Below, in pieces: positions 36,585 through 44,435 of a stretch of DNA of 64,000 nt (position 1 is its first letter; every line of letters starts with the position of its first letter). The stretch lies in contig JAWKVX010000004.1 in the NCBI GenBank assembly GCA_041397825.1, positions 186,001-250,000 on the forward strand, read 5' to 3'. Under the pieces are notes generated by a model. The model saw only the letters and a list, made by a program, of their open reading frames with translations, searched no databases and had not been told where the DNA came from. The position numbers were made by a program, and so were the translations under genes. This DNA comes from JANNSX01 sp041397825. Lineage in GTDB: Bacteria; Pseudomonadota; Alphaproteobacteria; Rhizobiales; Hyphomicrobiaceae.

Positions 36585-38546
36585 CTATTCCTTGCGACGA
36601 AGCAGGCTGGCCGCGAGGCCCGAGCGCCGGATACTGCTGCCGGCCTGAGCAGCCGGCTCGGGCGTCGGCGGCGGCGTTACCAGGACGCGGCGCACGGTGG
36701 ATGGTGCCGAGGCTGTCGGCGCGGCTGCTCGATGGCTCGCGGGCTGCGGCGGCGGTGCCGTCATGCGCTGTGGGGCGCCAGGCGGTGTTCCGCTGCCGGG
36801 CGAGATGCGGCGGAGCGGCGTCTCGGCTGCTTGCGGAACGTCGATGACATCGTGCAGCTCCTCGCCCCCCGCTGCGGCATGCGGCGATCCGGAGGCGCGC
36901 CAGCGATCGACGACGCTCTGGACGAAGCCGTCATCCGAGACGGACTTCTGCCACTTCTCGGAGAAACGCGCCGTCGACGAGCGCGGCAATGCCGATTTCG
37001 GCAGCTCGTCGAACTTGATACGCACCGGCAGCGACACGCCGTCGCCGAAGGCGATGGCCTCGCGCTGGCCGAGCGAGGGCAGGAACTCGAGCATGCCCGA
37101 GCCCGTATCGGAGACGGCGGCGCGCACGATCTCCTGGTCGCGATCGTTCGACATGCGCAGCGCGAACACCGTATTGCACTGGGAGAGGATCGTCGCGTCG
37201 ATCTCGGCCGGCCGTTGCGTCACGATGCAGAGCGAGGCGCCGTATTTGCGGCCCTCCTTGGCGATCTTGGCAATGGCGCGCTTGGCGGGCTCGAAGCCCA
37301 TGTTGGCGTTGGCCGGAACGTAGCGATGCGCCTCTTCGCAAACGAGCGTGACCGGCACATTTCCTTCGCCCCAGAGCGCGAAGTCGAAGGTCATGCGGCA
37401 GAGCACGGAGACGACGACGTTGACGATCTCGGTCGGCAGGCCCGTGAGCTCGAGGATGGTGATCGGTCGGCCGTTGACCGGGACGCGGAAGATGCGGCCG
37501 AGGATCTCGGCCATCTGATCATTGACGGTGAAGCCGCCGAACATGAAGGCGTAGCGCTGGTCCTGGCTGATCGTGTCGATGCGGGTCTTGAGTGCGCGAT
37601 AGGGCGAGAGGTCCTTCTTGTTCTCGAGCATGCCCATCTTGTCGTCGAGAAGCTGAAGCAGATCGGACATGCGGTAGGGGACGGGCGTGTCGACCGAGTA
37701 CCGGCCGGCATAGATGGAGGCGCGTTTGACGGTGCGCTCAGTCTCGCGCGTGCTCTTGCCGTAGCGGCCTTTGCAGATCGGGATCAGCTCCTGGAGGATC
37801 TCGACCTCTTGCTTGCGGTCCTCGCCCGTGCCGATGATGACTTCTACCAGCTCCTCGAAGGTGAGCAGCCAGTAGGGCAGATGCAGGTTCTGCGTCGAGA
37901 CCACCTCGGCCCGCTCGCCGAAGCTCGTCGCATACTCGTTATGCGGGTCGAGAAGGACGATATGGGCCTCGGGATTCTTGTCGAGGATGGCGCGCAGAAT
38001 GAGCGCGGTCGTGCACGACTTGCCGGTGCCGGTGGTGCCGAGAATGGCGAAATGCTTGCCGAGCAGATCGTCGGTCTTGACCATGGCGGAGATCGAGGAG
38101 TCTTGGCGGATGACGCCGACCTTGACGGCACTCTCACCTGGTGCCGAAAAGGCCTTTTTCAGTTCCTCCTTGGAGGCGACGCGGACACGGTCGCCGAGGG
38201 CCGGATAGGTTGTCAGGCCGCGGTTGAATCCGCCGGGATGGCCGTTACGGGGTCTTTGAATCTCGCCGACCAGGCTCAACTCGGCGATCCAGACCTCGGG
38301 ATCGCCGTCCTTCTGCGCCGGCACGGGGACGCTCAGGGCCGAGACCAGACCCAATCCGATCGACAACTCGGTATCGATCGCCAGCAGCGTGCCCATCTCG
38401 GGCCGTCCAGCGGTCGATTCGAACACGGCCGCGCGATTGTCATCGAGGAGAACGATGGCCTTGGACCCGGTTACGGAGACAATGCGCCCGATCGAAAGAT
38501 CGGTTCCCGTGACGGGCTCCTGTACTTCGGCGGTGTTCTGGTACAC
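36585..38546 (-). CDS. HerA-like / DUF87 ATPase
   Basis: 653-residue ATPase of the HerA-FtsK superfamily. An N-terminal beta-rich HAS-barrel-like region precedes Walker A GTTGTGKS at 170-177; Walker B is LVCEEAHRYVP near 400, followed by KEGRKYGASLCIVTQRPAEI and an arginine-finger-like segment. The C-terminal ~130 residues are Pro/Ala/Ser-rich and probably disordered, ending in basic SLLRRKE. GTG 38546 is chosen: AAGGGG lies eight bases upstream; a longer frame to 38645 would overlap the kinase gene. HerA proteins pump DNA, often with NurA or effector nucleases, none of which is adjacent. Standalone versions are common in this order and of unknown role. Confidence 0.85.
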   Translation of the reverse strand: MYQNTAEVQEPVTGTDLSIGRIVSVTGSKAIVLLDDNRAAVFESTAGRPEMGTLLAIDTELSIGLGLVSALSVPVPAQKDGDPEVWIAELSLVGEIQRPRNGHPGGFNRGLTTYPALGDRVRVASKEELKKAFSAPGESAVKVGVIRQDSSISAMVKTDDLLGKHFAILGTTGTGKSCTTALILRAILDKNPEAHIVLLDPHNEYATSFGERAEVVSTQNLHLPYWLLTFEELVEVIIGTGEDRKQEVEILQELIPICKGRYGKSTRETERTVKRASIYAGRYSVDTPVPYRMSDLLQLLDDKMGMLENKKDLSPYRALKTRIDTISQDQRYAFMFGGFTVNDQMAEILGRIFRVPVNGRPITILELTGLPTEIVNVVVSVLCRMTFDFALWGEGNVPVTLVCEEAHRYVPANANMGFEPAKRAIAKIAKEGRKYGASLCIVTQRPAEIDATILSQCNTVFALRMSNDRDQEIVRAAVSDTGSGMLEFLPSLGQREAIAFGDGVSLPVRIKFDELPKSALPRSSTARFSEKWQKSVSDDGFVQSVVDRWRASGSPHAAAGGEELHDVIDVPQAAETPLRRISPGSGTPPGAPQRMTAPPPQPASHRAAAPTASAPSTVRRVLVTPPPTPEPAAQAGSSIRRSGLAASLLRRKE

Positions 38547-38559
38547 GGTCGTTGTCCCC

Positions 38560-39468
38560 TTATGGACTAGCTCGATCGCCGGCCTGCGGCGGTCTTTCTC
38601 TGGTCGGCCAGGATGCAATTGGTGGCTTGTCAGGTAGATGGCCATTGGCCGGCAGCGTAATGATCACCTCTGTTCCAAGATTCTTCTCGGAGACGATCCG
38701 CATGGTGCCGCCATGCAGCTCGGCGAGCGCCTTGGCGATCGGTAGGCCGAGGCCGGTACCCTCGCGATGACGTGATCGGCCGCCGTCGATCTGGCCGAAC
38801 GGAATGAGTGCGATGGCGATCTCCTCCGCCGACATGCCGATACCGGTGTCCTTTACCGAGATCGTCACATGATCCGCATCCAACCGTTTGACGGCCGTCC
38901 GCACCGATCCTCCGGGCTTCGTGAACTTGATGGCATTCGACAGCAGATTCATCAGCATCTGCTTGAGCTTGGTCTGATCGCCGTAGACTGCGTTCAAGTC
39001 GGGATCGACCACATAGGACATGCTGAGGCCGGCCTCGTTGGCCGCGATGTTGAAGAACGAGCGGCAGGTCTGGACGATCTCCTCGAGATGGGTCTCGTGG
39101 AGATCGATTGAGAACCGGCCGCTCTGGATCTTGGAGATCTCGAGGATGTCGTTGATCACGGCGAGAAGGTGATCGGCGGACTCCTGGATCAATCCGGCAT
39201 ATTCGACGATCTGATCGCCGGTCATGTGACGGGCGTCGTGCTCCCTGATCAGTCTCGAGAAGCCGATGATGGTGTTGAGGGGGGTCCTCAGCTCATGGCT
39301 CATATTGGCGATGAACTCGGACTTGAGCTTGTTGGCGAGCTCCGCCTCAATTCGGGCCGAGTGCTCGGCCACGCGAGCCCGGTGCCGCAACACCGCATCT
39401 CCCAGAAGCGAGGCGTACTCGTTCAGGAGCGATGTTGATTTCGCGTTGTTGATGGATGCCCCGAGCAT
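38560..39468 (-). CDS. soluble sensor histidine kinase
   Basis: 302-residue histidine kinase with no transmembrane segment. A short coiled-coil N terminus (NKLKSEFIANMS at its end) leads into the H-box with phospho-acceptor His58 (SHELRTPLNTIIGFS). N-box LLSNAIKFTKPGG, G1 DTGIGM and G2 GTGLGLPIAKALAELHGG are intact, so it should be active. No PAS, GAF or receiver domain is present and no response regulator is adjacent. ATG 39468 has TGGGG upstream, inside a hairpin (separate entry). It sits 13 bases upstream of the HerA-like gene on the same strand, probably as its operon partner. Confidence 0.9.
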   Translation of the reverse strand: MLGASINNAKSTSLLNEYASLLGDAVLRHRARVAEHSARIEAELANKLKSEFIANMSHELRTPLNTIIGFSRLIREHDARHMTGDQIVEYAGLIQESADHLLAVINDILEISKIQSGRFSIDLHETHLEEIVQTCRSFFNIAANEAGLSMSYVVDPDLNAVYGDQTKLKQMLMNLLSNAIKFTKPGGSVRTAVKRLDADHVTISVKDTGIGMSAEEIAIALIPFGQIDGGRSRHREGTGLGLPIAKALAELHGGTMRIVSEKNLGTEVIITLPANGHLPDKPPIASWPTRERPPQAGDRASP

Positions 39469-39471
39469 CGC

Positions 39472-39500
39472 CCCACAAGACCTATTTGTAATCTTGTGGG
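39472..39500 (-). promoter_or_regulatory. 9-bp perfect inverted repeat covering the histidine-kinase ribosome site
   Basis: CCCACAAGA (39472-39480) and TCTTGTGGG (39492-39500) are perfect inverted copies around an 11-base AT-rich centre. On the kinase mRNA the 3' arm ends in GTGGGG, the only Shine-Dalgarno-like sequence, three bases from the ATG at 39468. A folded stem would hide the ribosome site; as DNA it could be a dimer operator. Confidence 0.5.
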
Positions 39501-39660
39501 CAAAACTATGCAGCAGACAATAACACAAGGTTAATGAAATGCGTGCTCCGTGTCGGGAGGATGGAAGTCTTTCAGAGTGAACGGAAGTTTAACGACCAAT
39601 GGGTGAGATGCTCTGAGGCCGTCGGACTGACGGGCGGCGCCCGCCCTGAAGGAGCCCTGC

Positions 39661-40734
39661 TTGCGAATTTTGGTCACCGGGGGAGCCGGCTTCATCGGCT
39701 CCGCGCTTTGCCGCCATCTCGTGCTCGGCACGGCCGCGACCGTCCTCAACGTCGACAAGCTCACCTACGCGGCCAATCTCGAATCACTGCTGCCCGTGGC
39801 CGGCCATCCGCGCTACGCCTTCGCCAGGGCCGACATCTGCGACCGACCGGCTATGTCACGGCTGCTCGAGGATTTCGCGCCTGACGCCCTCATTCACCTA
39901 GCCGCCGAGAGCCATGTCGACCGGTCGATCGACGGGTCCCGCGCCTTCATCGACACGAATATCCTCGGCACCTATACGCTGCTCGAGGCGGCCCGGGTCT
40001 ACTGGTCCGGCCTTGATCGGTCCAGGCGCCGGACGTTTCGCTTTCTGCAGGTGTCGACGGACGAGGTCTACGGCTCGCTGGGCGAGACGGGCCTATTCAC
40101 GGAAACGACGGCCTACGATCCATCCTCACCATACTCCGCCAGCAAGGCCGCGTCCGATCATCTCGCCATGGCCTGGCATCGGACCTACGGCTTGCCGGTC
40201 GTGGTTTCGAATTGCTCAAACAACTATGGGCCCTATCATTTCCCTGAGAAGCTCATCCCATTGATGATCCTGAATGGCCTCGAGGAGAAGCCGCTGCCCG
40301 TCTATGGCGACGGTCAGCAAGTGAGGGACTGGCTGTTCGTCGAGGACCATGTGCGGGCGCTGGTCATGATCGCCGCCCGTGGCCGGCCGGGCGAGAGCTA
40401 CAATGTCGGCGGCGGCAACGAGCGAACAAATCTCGCTGTGGTGCAGGCCGTTGCCGACCTGCTCGACCGCTATGCCCCCGCCGCCTGCACCAGGCGCGAC
40501 CTCATCGCCCATGTCGCCGACCGGCCGGGCCACGACCGGCGCTATGCCATCGACGCTGGCAAGCTCGAGCGCGAGCTCGGCTGGCGGTCGCGCGAGAGCT
40601 TCGAGACCGGAATTGACGCCACAGTCCGCTGGTATCTTGCCAATCGCTGGTGGTGGGAGCCCTTGCGGCATAGGGTCTATGATGGTGGAAGGCTCGGTCT
40701 TGGCAAGGCAGAGGCGAGCGTCACGGCGGCCTGA
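39661..40734 (+). CDS. rfbB: dTDP-glucose 4,6-dehydratase
   Basis: 357-residue extended SDR enzyme, second step of dTDP-L-rhamnose synthesis. NAD motif GGAGFIG is near residues 7-13; catalytic YxxxK is in PYSASKAASDHL, preceded by STDEVYGSLGE; LIPLMILNGLEEKPLPVYGD and VRDWLFVEDHVRAL are typical. The start is TTG at 39661, with AAGGAG six bases upstream; no ATG fits. It leads a two-gene unit with rfbD. Confidence 0.95.
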   Translation: MRILVTGGAGFIGSALCRHLVLGTAATVLNVDKLTYAANLESLLPVAGHPRYAFARADICDRPAMSRLLEDFAPDALIHLAAESHVDRSIDGSRAFIDTNILGTYTLLEAARVYWSGLDRSRRRTFRFLQVSTDEVYGSLGETGLFTETTAYDPSSPYSASKAASDHLAMAWHRTYGLPVVVSNCSNNYGPYHFPEKLIPLMILNGLEEKPLPVYGDGQQVRDWLFVEDHVRALVMIAARGRPGESYNVGGGNERTNLAVVQAVADLLDRYAPAACTRRDLIAHVADRPGHDRRYAIDAGKLERELGWRSRESFETGIDATVRWYLANRWWWEPLRHRVYDGGRLGLGKAEASVTAA

Positions 40735-40749
40735 GGGCAGGGGCAAGTC

Positions 40750-41646
40750 ATGCGTCTTCTGATCACCGGTTGGCAGGGGCAGGTGTCGCGCGCGCTCGGC
40801 GAGGCAGCCGCCCGGCGCCAGGATATCGAGGCACTGGCCATCGGCAGGCCGGCGCTCGATCTGGTCAAGCTGCCGACGATCCTGAGAACGCTCACGGATG
40901 CCCGGCCGGACGTCGTCATCAACACGGCGGCCTATACCGCCGTCGACCAAGCCGAGACCGATGTCGAGGCCGCCTTCGCGCTCAATCGAGATGGGGCGGC
41001 CCGGCTCGCGGAGGCCGCGGCCGAGCGTGGTCTACCGATCATTCACCTGTCCACGGACTATGTCTTCGATGGTTTGAAGGCGATCCCCTATGTCGAGAGC
41101 GACCCGACCGGCCCGCGGAGCGTCTACGGCCGCTCGAAGCTCGAAGGCGAGCGGGCGGTCATGGTGGCCAATCCGAAACATCTGATCGTCCGCACAGCCT
41201 GGCTGCATTCCTCGTTCGGGCAGAACTTCGTCCGGACCATGTTGCAGCTCGCCCGGGAGAAACAACGTGTCCGGGTTGTCGGCGATCAGCTCGGCTCGCC
41301 GACCTCGGCAGAGCATCTGGCCGTCACCCTGCTTGATCTCGCGGCGCAGCTTGCGGAGGGGCAGGAGCGCTTCGGCATCCTTCACGCGGCGGGCCGGGGC
41401 GAGGCGAGCTGGGCCGAGCTCGCGCGAGAGGTTTTCGCTCGGTCGCAGCGGCTCGGCGGTCCCTCCGCCGAGGTCGAGCCGATCACGACGGCCGAGTACC
41501 CGACCAGGGCAGAGCGGCCGAAGAATTCACGGTTGGATACCCGTCGGCTGGAGACCGAGATGAGACTGAGGCTTCCCGATTGGCGGGAGGGCGTGGATGC
41601 CAGCGTCCGTCGCTTGCTTGCCCATGAGGGCGACAGTGTCGGGTGA
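40750..41646 (+). CDS. rfbD: dTDP-4-dehydrorhamnose reductase
   Basis: 298-residue SDR, the last step making dTDP-L-rhamnose. MRLLITGWQGQVSRALGEAA holds the NADPH motif; VVINTAAYTAVDQAETDVEA, HLSTDYVFDGLK and the catalytic YGRSKLEGE are present. It starts 15 bases after rfbB. The first enzyme of the pathway, glucose-1-phosphate thymidylyltransferase (rfbA), is not in the window. Confidence 0.95.
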   Translation: MRLLITGWQGQVSRALGEAAARRQDIEALAIGRPALDLVKLPTILRTLTDARPDVVINTAAYTAVDQAETDVEAAFALNRDGAARLAEAAAERGLPIIHLSTDYVFDGLKAIPYVESDPTGPRSVYGRSKLEGERAVMVANPKHLIVRTAWLHSSFGQNFVRTMLQLAREKQRVRVVGDQLGSPTSAEHLAVTLLDLAAQLAEGQERFGILHAAGRGEASWAELAREVFARSQRLGGPSAEVEPITTAEYPTRAERPKNSRLDTRRLETEMRLRLPDWREGVDASVRRLLAHEGDSVG

Positions 41647-41691
41647 GCCGAAGAATTTATCGAAAAATTTAGTGTGCCGCTTATTGGGACC

Positions 41692-41709
41692 GTAACTCGC
41701 GTGAGTTAC
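41692..41709. promoter_or_regulatory. GTAACTC-N4-GAGTTAC inverted repeat
   Basis: Perfect 7-bp arms (41692-41698 and 41703-41709) around GCGT, 53 bases before the small gene at 41762. It follows an AT-rich stretch at 41651-41672 (aagaatttatcgaaaaattt) that stands out against the GC-rich background. No T-run follows, so an operator or leader stem is more likely than a terminator of rfbD. Confidence 0.4.
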
Positions 41710-41761
41710 CCTCTCGAGGCTCGGCTCGGATGTTCCTTGTCGGGAAGCGTTGGAGTGGGCA

Positions 41762-42004
41762 ATGCTGGCTGAGCCGATCCTGCAGTTCGAGGAGGAAATC
41801 GCGCCCGCTACAGCGGTGGCTACCGCCGTCATCGCCGTCATCCAGCCGAAGGTCGATCCCCTGCGCCACGCCCGGGCCCAGGTCCAGCGGTCGATTCTCA
41901 CCTACTCGGTGCTGAGCAGAGTGCTGGGCTGTGGCGCGGACCTGCCATCCTACGAGCGAATTCTGCGCGAGTTCATCTGGACGCCGTCCTCGACCGGACG
42001 CTGA
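41762..42004 (+). CDS. small protein, function unknown
   Basis: 80-residue predicted protein beginning MLAEPILQFEEEIAPATAVA, ending in YERILREFIWTPSSTGR. GGAG lies seven bases before ATG 41762. Mostly helical, mildly hydrophobic in the middle, no signal peptide. I recognise no family. Support comes from the ribosome site, alphaproteobacterial-like codon use and its own upstream region with an AT-rich patch and an inverted repeat. Confidence 0.5.
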   Translation: MLAEPILQFEEEIAPATAVATAVIAVIQPKVDPLRHARAQVQRSILTYSVLSRVLGCGADLPSYERILREFIWTPSSTGR

Positions 42005-42116
42005 GACCTCGCCCCTGAGGATATGAGCCGCGTTCGGATCTTTTCCCTGACACGTAACCGCCTATACCGGTTCTTCGCGGGCTTGACGATCGCGCGGATG
42101 CACGCGGCTTGAACCT

Positions 42117-42953
42117 CTAGGCGCCGGGGGCCGCCGGAGTATGCGCCACGAGGCCGCGCCGCATGAACGCCTGCCACGCCTCCTCGGCCGTATCCACCAT
42201 CTCGAACAAATCGAGATCCCGCTCCGAGATCACGTTCTCCTCGAGCATGGCCTCGAAATTCAGGATTCCGGTCCAGTACTCCCGGCCGAACAGGACGACA
42301 GGCATCGGCGGCGCCTTGCCGGTTTGCTGCAGCGTCAGAATCTCGAACAGCTCGTCGAGCGTACCAAATCCGCCCGGAAAGACCGCAAGCGCATTGGCGC
42401 GCATCGCCAGGTGCATCTTGCGCATGGCGAAATAGTGGAAGCGGAAGGTCAGCTCGGGCGTCGAGTGCGGATTCGGGAACTGCTCGTGGGGAAGTGTGAT
42501 GTTGAAGCCGATCGATGGAGCGCCGACGTCGCTGGCGCCGCGATTGGCGGCTTCCATGATGCCCGGGCCACCTCCGGTCGCGACGACGTTGTCACGCAGC
42601 CTCTGGTCGGCGGCCAGCGCGCCACCGCGCTCGGAGACGATGCGGCCGAACTGGCGGGCCTCGGCATACCAGCGCGAGCGGCGCAGTGCGTTCTCGGCCT
42701 TGGCGATCTCCGACTTGACACGCGCCTTGGCGCGCGCCGCCTCGGCCGCCTCCGGCGACGGGATACGGGCCGAGCCGAAGACCACCACGGTCGATCGGAC
42801 GCCCCAGCGATGCAGATAGGACTCGGCCTTCTGGTACTCGAGAGCAAAACGCATCGCCCGCATCTCCTCGCTCAGGAGGAAATCCAGGTCCTCGACGGCG
42901 AGTTTGTAGCTCGCCGACTTCAACTGAGCGTGATTTGCATCAGTGCTTTTCAT
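42117..42953 (-). CDS. LOG family protein (TIGR00730), long form
   Basis: 278-residue LOG/lysine-decarboxylase-like protein, clearly distinct from the shorter copy at 27762. It has an ~80-residue N-terminal extension (KLAVEDLDFLLSEEMRAMRF and so on), then VVVFGSARIPSPEAAEAA, VATGGGPGIMEAANRGA for phosphate binding and PGGFGTLDELFE at about 193-204. Relatives are annotated as nucleotide 5'-monophosphate nucleosidases. ATG 42953 is chosen because upstream in-frame codons are unconserved and lie in the shared divergent promoter region. Confidence 0.88.
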   Translation of the reverse strand: MKSTDANHAQLKSASYKLAVEDLDFLLSEEMRAMRFALEYQKAESYLHRWGVRSTVVVFGSARIPSPEAAEAARAKARVKSEIAKAENALRRSRWYAEARQFGRIVSERGGALAADQRLRDNVVATGGGPGIMEAANRGASDVGAPSIGFNITLPHEQFPNPHSTPELTFRFHYFAMRKMHLAMRANALAVFPGGFGTLDELFEILTLQQTGKAPPMPVVLFGREYWTGILNFEAMLEENVISERDLDLFEMVDTAEEAWQAFMRRGLVAHTPAAPGA

Positions 42954-43026
42954 GCGCGTTCCGGCTTTGTTGCTCGACGAGAATGCGACCGATTGGCAGG
43001 ATTGCCGTGGTTGCAGGTGACAGAAG

Positions 43027-43046
43027 GTAACATGGCTCGTAACATG
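43027..43046. repeat. GTAACATG direct repeat with 12-bp period
   Basis: GTAACATG occurs at 43027-43034 and 43039-43046 in the divergent region between the long LOG gene and the Tyr/Arg/His-rich secreted protein gene. The 12-bp spacing puts both copies on nearly the same helical face. It could be a tandem regulator site; two copies only, so chance is possible. Confidence 0.3.
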
Positions 43047-43096
43047 TATCTTAGGGGAAGGATCATGCCATCGCGTTACCGAAAGAGGAGCATAAC

Positions 43097-43453
43097 ATGA
43101 TTGGCAAGATGTCATTGGCCGCAGCGATCGCGGGAGCCATTTTGTTGGCCGCCCCGATCAGTGCGTCCGCAGCCTCGCTATCGCAGGCGGCGACGGTGGC
43201 GTCGCCGAAGGTCTCCGACAACTCGACCGTGCAGGTGCACCGGAAGAAATGGCGGAAGTGGCACAAACACCGCCGCCATGTTCGGAAGGGGCGGTATTAC
43301 AACTACCGCTATTATCGGCCGCGCTACTATTCCTATCAGCCTTACTACTACTACGGGTACTCTCCCTATTACGTCTATCGGCCATATCGGCACTCGCACC
43401 GGTACTACCGCCGTCACCACCGGCCGCATTTCGGCATCTATCTGTCGTTCTAA
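43097..43453 (+). CDS. small secreted Tyr/Arg/His-rich protein
   Basis: 118 residues: a strong signal peptide (KMSLAAAIAGAILLAAPISA, cleavage near ASAAS at 24-26), a short linker, then a very basic and aromatic C-terminal part built of HR, RYY, YRPRYY and YYYYGYSPYY units. Small proteins of this composition are frequent in Hyphomicrobiales and often upregulated by envelope stress, but their function is not established. AGAGGAG precedes ATG 43097. It ends before a strong bidirectional terminator. Confidence 0.8.
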   Translation: MIGKMSLAAAIAGAILLAAPISASAASLSQAATVASPKVSDNSTVQVHRKKWRKWHKHRRHVRKGRYYNYRYYRPRYYSYQPYYYYGYSPYYVYRPYRHSHRYYRRHHRPHFGIYLSF

Positions 43454-43475
43454 GATGCCGGCATGACAGGAAAAT

Positions 43476-43511
43476 GGGACGGATCCGGAAAGGGTCCGTC
43501 CCTAATTCTTT
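43476..43511. terminator. bidirectional intrinsic terminator
   Basis: 11-bp stem gggacggatcc (43476-43486) / gggtccgtccc (43492-43502) with one T-G wobble and a GGAAA loop. TAATTCTTT follows on the plus strand and ATTTTCC on the minus strand. It sits between the convergent genes ending at 43453 (+) and 43502 (-); its right arm touches the stop codon of the latter. Confidence 0.8.
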
Positions 43512-43936
43512 GTGCGTCCGTAGGTGTAGAGTCCGATCGCTACCATGGCCAGCAGCACGGCGGCAGCCTGATAGAGATTGAACGGCTCGCGATAGATGAG
43601 AACGCCGACGACGAACGTGGTCGTCAGGATCGAGAGCGTCGCGTACAGCACATATGCGGATGCGCCGTAGCTCGAATAGAGCAGGAAAAAGCCGACAAAC
43701 GTCATGAAGAACCCGAAGCCGGCGGCGGCGATGTAGAAGCCGTGGTCGGCGACGTATCCGCCATCGCCGGGTGTCCGATAGAGGAAGGCCGCCGGCAGGA
43801 AGAGGATGGCGCAGGCGACGACGGCCGCGAAGGTGAACAGGAACGGATTGTCTGCTTTGCCGGCGCCGCGCTGGGCCCAGACGAACAGCGCATTGCCGAT
43901 GGCGGCGAAGAGCGCGAAAGCGAGGGGGCGGAGCAT
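43502..43936 (-). CDS. half-size EamA/DMT family membrane protein
   Basis: 144-residue membrane protein with four predicted helices: LAFALFAAIGNALFVWAQRG, FTFAAVVACAILFLPAAFLY, FYIAAAGFGFFMTFVGFFLL, LYATLSILTTTFVVGVLIYR, and a final helix AAAVLLAMVAIGLYTYG. This is the single-repeat size of SMR/EamA transporters, which pair as dimers. ATG 43936 (MLRPLAFAL) is the first in-frame ATG after the cupin gene, five bases downstream of its stop; the two are probably one operon. Substrate unknown. Confidence 0.72.
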   Translation of the reverse strand: MLRPLAFALFAAIGNALFVWAQRGAGKADNPFLFTFAAVVACAILFLPAAFLYRTPGDGGYVADHGFYIAAAGFGFFMTFVGFFLLYSSYGASAYVLYATLSILTTTFVVGVLIYREPFNLYQAAAVLLAMVAIGLYTYGRTKN

Positions 43937-43941
43937 GCGGA

Positions 43942-44301
43942 TTACAACCCGTGCCGCTTCTTCCAGTCGATCGGATAGAGCGTGTAGAAGATCCGCGCAC
44001 CGTCGCCTTCGTATTTGAGCGGGGTGTTCTCCGGTATCCAGATGACGTCGCCCGGCTTTGCCTCGATCACCTCCTTGTAGCCTTCGCCGACACGCAGACG
44101 GAACGTGCCTTCGAGCACGACGACCGCCTCGTCGTAGAGCACCGTCCACTCGATCGAGCAGCCGTCGAAGATGGCGACGCCGGCACCCATCGTACCGGAT
44201 GTCTCATCGGTGACGAGGCGGGCGATGCTCGCGCGGCCAGGCGGCCCGCCGAACTCCACGAATTTCAGAGCATCGGATTTGAAGTGCAGTGTTTTGCTCA
44301 T
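43942..44301 (-). CDS. cupin domain protein
   Basis: 119-residue single-domain cupin, resembling the EutQ-like/DUF861 group. The second half holds the barrel core: AVVVLEGTFRLRVGEGYKEV, then KPGDVIWIPENTPLKYEGDG. The usual metal histidines are largely missing (few His residues in the core), so it may bind a ligand rather than a metal. It sits directly upstream of the small DMT membrane protein on the same strand. Confidence 0.8.
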   Translation of the reverse strand: MSKTLHFKSDALKFVEFGGPPGRASIARLVTDETSGTMGAGVAIFDGCSIEWTVLYDEAVVVLEGTFRLRVGEGYKEVIEAKPGDVIWIPENTPLKYEGDGARIFYTLYPIDWKKRHGL

Positions 44302-44435
44302 GGTCTGTGCTTCCTGGCTGTCGGGCTGATCGATTCTCGGACCGTTACCTCGTGCAACACGATCGGGCCTCGAACGACCGGGGCATCGCTACCACGTTTC
44401 GGGCAGCAAAGGTCAACACAAACGGAGGCTCCGCT

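Noticed and set aside
36411..38570. 719-codon open frame opposite the HerA-like gene
   Set aside because: It mirrors the codon pattern of the true minus-strand gene, which has Walker A/B motifs; the plus-strand product has no recognisable domain and arises from high GC.
36585..39468. HerA-centred antiphage defence system
   Set aside because: No NurA, Sir2, DUF4297 or other effector nuclease is adjacent, and the neighbours are housekeeping genes.
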